NCBI GenBank assembly: GCA_932521025.1
Contig: OW051468.1
Coordinates: 3,596,064 to 3,660,063, forward strand
Origin: Oscheius onirici
Taxonomy: Eukaryota > Nematoda > Chromadorea > Rhabditida > Rhabditidae
Length of the DNA stretch: 64,000 bases
Direction: 5' to 3'
The notes beneath the pieces were generated by a model. It worked only from the letters and a program-made list of their open reading frames with translations. It had not been told where the DNA came from and did not search any database. This document shows, piece after piece, positions 59,376 through 64,000 of the stretch. Position numbers and translations under genes: made by a program. How positions within the stretch are numbered: the first letter of the stretch is position 1; each line of letters starts with the position of its first letter.

Positions 59376-60459
59376 GATGCTGTCAGTCAGCTATGGAACA
59401 CAGTACTTGAAGCTGAAGACAAATCTTCGACTCGCAATAAATCGTCTCAAGATGGCTCAGAAAAAGAAAAACGAGATGAGTCGAAAGGCGTGGATAGAGA
59501 TTGCCGATCTTCTCGCAGGTAAACCCAGATTATGCTCACTTTTACTAAAACAATTCAGCCGGCAAGGTCGATCGAGCCAGAATCAGAGTAGAACACGTTA
59601 TTCGCGAAGATTACATTGTCGAAAGCTACGATATCCTAGAACTTTATTGTGATCTTCTCCTAGCCAGATTCGGAATACTTGAACAGAAAAAGTAAGCCCT
59701 TTTGTCTCTAAATTAGCCTCTTTTTCAGAGAACTTGATGACAGTATCGGTGAAGCTGTTGTTAGCATTTTGTGGGCCATTCCTCGAATCGGAACAGACAT
59801 TTCCGAATTCAAGATGGTCGAAGATCAATTGCAGATGAAATACGGGAAAGGCCTTGTTCAAGCGGCAGTAAACAACAAAGTCGAGAGTCCTGCTGTCAAT
59901 GCTCGTCTCATAGAGAAGATGAGCGTCACTGCACCGAAGAAGCTACAAGTTGAAAAGTTCTCTTTTCTGTTAGTTTTTCTAGAAAGCGGTTTTAGATACC
60001 TCATTGAAATCGCAAAAACATACGAAGTAAAGTTCAAGCCGGACCCGGAAATTATTCATGAAGACGAAGTCGGTCAAGCCGAACAAATGCTCATGGAGTT
60101 TTGTGGAGCTGCTAACAGTTCTGCTCCGCCAATTGTAACTTTTATTTTTTCCAAACTGTGAAGTTTTTTCAGGAGATCAGACCGGAGATCGGTTGGTCCA
60201 CTCTTCCTACTCATCACGAATTCCAAACTCCTAACCCTACGACCGTTCTGAATCCCTCTTTCTTCAGCCCTCTTGCTCCTCCGCTTGATTCAAACAAGCC
60301 CACTATTACGCCCGACGATAGTTAGTTTCTTATGCTTTTCGCTTCCAAACCTGCATATCTTCAGTTCCCCTTCTTCATCTCCCTAGTCCTCCAAAAACCG
60401 AGTTTGAGTTCGACGAGTTGATGAAACGCTTCGATGATCTGAAAAAACGTACCGGGTGA
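59376..60459 (+). CDS. ist1: IST1-like regulator of ESCRT-III
   Basis: Binds CHMP1/VPS4 and controls membrane scission in endosomal sorting and abscission. About seven exons, some 290 residues. The start ATG is 2 nt after a tttttcag acceptor. The IST1 domain spans residues 1-175: YLKLKTNLRLAINRLKMAQK, ARIRVEHVIREDYIVESYDI, LELYCDLLLARFGILEQKKE, VVSILWAIPRIGTDISEFKM, VEDQLQMKYGKGLVQAA, RLIEKMSVTAPKKLQVEKYL, IEIAKTYEVKF. A Pro/Ser/Thr-rich linker follows. The C-terminal EFDELMKRFDDLKKRTG resembles the family MIT-interacting motif (LxxRF.L/K). The N-terminus is slightly shorter than in human IST1. Confidence 0.93.
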
Positions 60460-61618
60460 AATAATAGTATACTCAAATTGGAAACATTTGTACCATCTTC
60501 AATAAACACTTTCCATTGTCTCTTTGCTGTCTTTTTCAGCGGTTTCCAGTGAGGTTATTCCACTCACTTTATCTTTTCTTCGGAGCATCACATTAAAAAC
60601 TCAGAAAGCTTTTCTGCTTTGAACTACAGAAATTGTTAAGTTTTCTCTTAAAAACCGCATAATCCTTGGCTTCAAACTTAGTTCTTTGAATAACATTGCG
60701 TTCACTCTACTAACAAGGTGCGTTCATAGTCTCTCATCCACGCGCCATTCACGTGGCTCAAAAAGCTCTGGTCGAAAACCTTTGTTACACAATGTTTGGC
60801 TCTCGACGAATTCTCTTCCTTTAATTTCCTCACATGTTGTCCACTTCCTACATATTGTTTGTCAAGTGAAGGCATCTCTTCCCAGCAAGCTTGTTTTCCA
60901 TGTGGCCAGTAAATACGGGGAATCGATTCTCGTCTACTGGCTATGGGCTTCGGATGCGCGAAAGGGTTTCTCCTTGAACTGCGTATTGTTTCGCCATTTT
61001 AATGTGCAAACAAACTTCCAATAATCCTTTTCACTGATTCACACCTTCCTGTATTTGCCCAGAGTCAATTCTGTCCCTACTTGACTACAAACTCGAGCAA
61101 ACTTTCCCTTGTCTCATTTTTATGCGTGGAACGACGGTGTTCAACAAAGTTTTGTGATGCAATCAAAACGCGTCTGCCATATGTGTCCAGTGCTGAAATA
61201 ACGAGGCGAGGCCAGACATAATGAATTTATCGCCGTTTCATGTGATTCATGCAATTTTCACGCGAATGTCATATTTTCCTTCCGAATGGCATTCTCTTTC
61301 CACCTAATAGTTTTCTTTCCCTTACAACTAAACAATAACAATTTATCCTACCTTTTTTAAAAAGAAAACTTGTTTTCAGTTAAGCTATGACTTCCCCGTC
61401 CTACAAAGAGTTTTGTTCCGCCTTTCAAAAACTAGGCCAACTGGCTCCCACGCGACTCGATCAATCCGGGATTAGATTGGTCAATCTCTGTCCCTGTTAT
61501 CAACTACCGCCATCATATTCCTTTGCACTGATAACTTCTCCACGAGGGCCGCCGTTCCCCATTCTCGTGTCTTGAACCTTGACCTCTCTTTCTAATTCAA
61601 CATTTTCCAGGACTAAAA
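60460..61618. other. intergenic, no gene seen
   Basis: A 62-codon open frame at 61387 follows a gttttcag acceptor but has no recognisable domain; it could be a 5' exon or chance. Confidence 0.45.
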
Positions 61619-64000
61619 ATGTCCTGGCGGCTGGCCAAGGTAGCTGGAGCCGCTGTTGGTGCTGGTGCTGTGGCCGTCTACGCCATAGATGTGACGAACG
61701 AGGATCGCTTCAATACACAAGTCGCACGTTTTTCTCTTTTTTTTGATTTAGTGATTTTTAGAAAAACTATTTCCGCGTAGCTCATGCTGATCGTCTGGCC
61801 GAGCTCAACAAACGTCCGAGCAGTGCATTGCCAACGAGGAAGGACATTTTGGATGCAATGAAAAATGGCCAGGAATTTGACGTTCTTGTGATTGGGGGAG
61901 GAGCCACCGGCGCTGGAGTTGCTCTCGATGCACAAACCAGAGGTAACTTTGTACTTTTCAAGTTTCTACTCATAAATTCAGGACTGAAGACATGTCTGGT
62001 CGAGTTGGACGATTTTTCATCGGGAACGAGTTCAAGAAGTACAAAACTGATTCACGGAGGAGTTCGATATCTTCAAGCTGCCATCATGAAGGCCGATCTC
62101 GAACAGTACAGAATGGTCAAAGAAGCCCTCTTCGAAAGGGCAAATCTCCTGGAAATCGCGCCGCATCTCAGTTCTCCTCTGCCTATTATGCTTCCCGTCT
62201 ACAAGCTCTGGCAGGTTCCTTACTATTGGGCTGGAATCAAGGCTTACGACTTTGTCAGTGGAAAACGCGTCTTGAAAAGTTCCTTCTACATCAACAAGGA
62301 GAAGGCTCTTGAGAGGTTCGTTCAATTATATTTTAATTTCTATAAGAATCTAGATTCCCGATGCTTAAAAACGAGTCGCTGAAGGGAGCACTGATCTATT
62401 ACGACGGTCAACACAACGACGCCCGAATGAATTTGGCCATAGTTTTGACTGCAATTCGACAAGGCGCAAAATGTGCCAATCACGTCAAAGTAGACAAGTT
62501 ACTGAAAGACGAAAACGGCAAAGTGAAAGGCGCTCATGTCAAAGATATGGTTAGTTTTCCTATTTATTCGCAAATATTCGCAAATTTAGATCACCGGAGC
62601 CGAATGGGACGTCCGTGCCAAGTCGGTAGTGAACGCAACGGGTCCATTTACTGACAACATTCGTATAATGGCAGACCCGGAAACGAAGCCCATCTGTGCT
62701 CCCAGTGCTGGAGTTCACATTGTCCTTCCCGGCTACTATTCTCCCTCCAATACCGGTCTTCTGGATCCATCCACTTCTGGTTCGTCTTCCACCGAATTCT
62801 CCTTTAAATTGATTCCAGACGGACGCGTGATTTTCTTCCTTCCATGGGAAAAGATGACCATAGCGGGAACCACGGATGCTCCTTCCGAATTGACGCATTC
62901 TCCTCAACCGAAGGACACCGATATCGAGTTTATTCTTCAAGAAATCCGTGGCTATCTCTCGAAAGACGTTTCTGTGAGACGAGGAGATGTCATGAGTGCC
63001 TGGGCTGGTCTTCGTCCTCTCGTCCACGACCCGAACAAGAAGGACACCAAGAGTTTGGCTAGAAATCACATCATCGAGGTTTCATCTTTCTTTTTTTTGT
63101 TAATGTAAAACCCTTTTTAGATAGGAGAATCGGGTCTGGTCACAATTGCCGGAGGTAAATGGACGACCTATAGACACATGGCCGAAGAAACTGTAGATGC
63201 CTGCGTCAAAGCACACGAATTGCAGCCGACAAATGGCTGTGTGACGCCGGGACTTTTGCTCGAAGGAGCTCACAACTGGAATCCGCTGCTCTATATTCAT
63301 CTTGTCCAAGATTACGGAATGGAAGTCGACGTGGCTCAGCATTTGACCAACACCTACGGAGATCGTGCTTTTGTTGTCGCCAGAATGTGCAAAATGACTG
63401 GAAAAAGATGGCCTATTGTCGGGCAACGACTTCACCAGGAGTTTCCTTATCTCGATGCTGAGGTAGTTTCTTTTCTTTTCTTTTTTTTTTAGTAAAAAAC
63501 GATTTCAGGTGAGATACGCTTGTCGTGAGTACGCCTGTTCGGCCATTGATGTCATAGCCCGGAGAATGAGATTGGCTTTCCTCAACACCTATGCGGCTCA
63601 CGAAGTTCTGCCCGAAGTTGTCAAAATCATGGCCGATGAGCTGAAATGGACGTCGGCTGAACAACGAGCACAGCTGGAAGCAGCTCGGAAGTTTGTCGAT
63701 CTCGAGATGGGACAGCTGGCCAAAGCTAATTCAACGAGCAACGTGGCGTTGAATCTGACAAAAGAGGAAATGCAGACGGCGCGAGAACGATTCAATCAGC
63801 TCGACAAGGACAGAAAAGGACACATTACGGTCAACGACATCAGACGATATTTCCGAGTATCTTTCATTTTAAGAATGTAGAAAAAAAGGTAATTTTAGGA
63901 CCATAACCAGAAGATAGACGAGCGCCTGCTTCACGAGCTGCTGAACGAGGTCGATCTGAACAAGAATGGAGAAATTGAGATTGCCGAATTCTTCCAGCTC
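61619..64000 (+). CDS. Mitochondrial FAD-dependent glycerol-3-phosphate dehydrogenase (partial)
   Basis: Inner-membrane enzyme of the glycerophosphate shuttle, oxidising glycerol-3-phosphate to DHAP and passing electrons to quinone. The start MSWRLAKVAGAAVGAGAVAV (8 nt after a ttttccag acceptor) is a basic then hydrophobic mitochondrial leader/anchor. FAD-binding: FDVLVIGGGATGAGVALDAQ, SSGTSSRSTKLIHGGVRYLQ. Substrate region: YYDGQHNDARMNLAIVLTAI, NATGPFTDNIR, GIGxx-like GESGLVTIAGGKWTTYRHMA. The C-terminal calcium-binding pair is present: DKDRKGHITVNDIRRYF and DLNKNGEIEIAEFF. The window ends inside the second EF-hand, so the last residues and stop are missing. At least seven introns. Confidence 0.95.

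Overview
The window reads as nuclear DNA of a nematode. Introns are mostly 34-60 nt with TTTTCAG or TTTTTAG acceptors. Many start codons sit 0-15 nt after a splice-acceptor-like AG, as expected for spliced-leader trans-splicing. The intronless histone genes end in a 16-nt stem-loop whose 4-nt loop begins with C, a nematode trait. The gene set (EB1, MSH2, SIN3, PRC1, SRC, a TSSK-like kinase, a divergent PP1) is ordinary for an animal. The species cannot be named from the sequence alone. sin-3 keeps three recognisable PAH repeats, which from memory Caenorhabditis does not, so I infer a nematode outside that genus.

Layout. 0-4.4 kb: EB1 microtubule plus-end protein and mismatch-repair MSH2 (+). 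4.9-9.05 kb: a core histone cluster H3-H2B-H2A-H4 (+), with a small unknown gene (-) between H2A and H4. 9.2-11.6 kb: gene-poor, with a 0.7-kb foldback. 11.6-13.7 kb: a SH3/SH2/pseudokinase gene (-). 14.7-15.3 kb: a second H4 gene on an essentially identical ~540-bp duplicated block that lacks the promoter. 15.2-16.7 kb: a divergent pair of unknown genes. 17.0-18.9 kb: a small membrane protein and a PP1-type phosphatase (-). 19-20.5 kb: repeats. 20.6-23.5 kb: a chromodomain gene and PRC1/Ase1 (+). 23.6-25.7 kb: ceramide kinase (-) with a tRNA-Leu in an intron. 27.1-27.7 kb: mitochondrial ribosomal protein S12 (-). 28.3-31.1 kb: two small unknown genes (+). 31.3-36.7 kb: SIN3 corepressor (-).

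36.7-42 kb is mobile DNA: an 0.84-kb palindrome, a decayed RTE-like LINE and two further repeat elements. 42.2-43.1 kb: a four-TM protein gene with three in-frame TGA codons. 43.5-44.8 kb: TSSK-like kinase (+). 45.7-47.8 kb: SRC-family tyrosine kinase (-). 47.8-53.6 kb: tRNA-like fragment, palindromes and a second LINE (-). 53.7-57.3 kb: a large unidentified gene (-) split by a hAT-like MITE with an intact 8-bp target duplication. 57.4-59.3 kb: repeats. 59.4-60.5 kb: IST1 (ESCRT-III regulator). 61.6 kb to the end: mitochondrial glycerol-3-phosphate dehydrogenase, cut by the window edge.

The genes are mostly independent housekeeping, cell-division, chromatin and signalling genes, plus two types with sperm or testis links elsewhere (TSSK-like, divergent PP1). 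The most interesting signals are: the MITE that landed in a coding exon and may be spliced out as a new intron; the gene with three in-frame TGAs but otherwise intact exons and splice sites; the promoterless H4 duplicate; a SRC-like pseudokinase; and an unusually dense set of foldback elements, one carrying a Pol III tRNA-like core. All exon models were built by hand from splice signals and frame continuity and carry that uncertainty.
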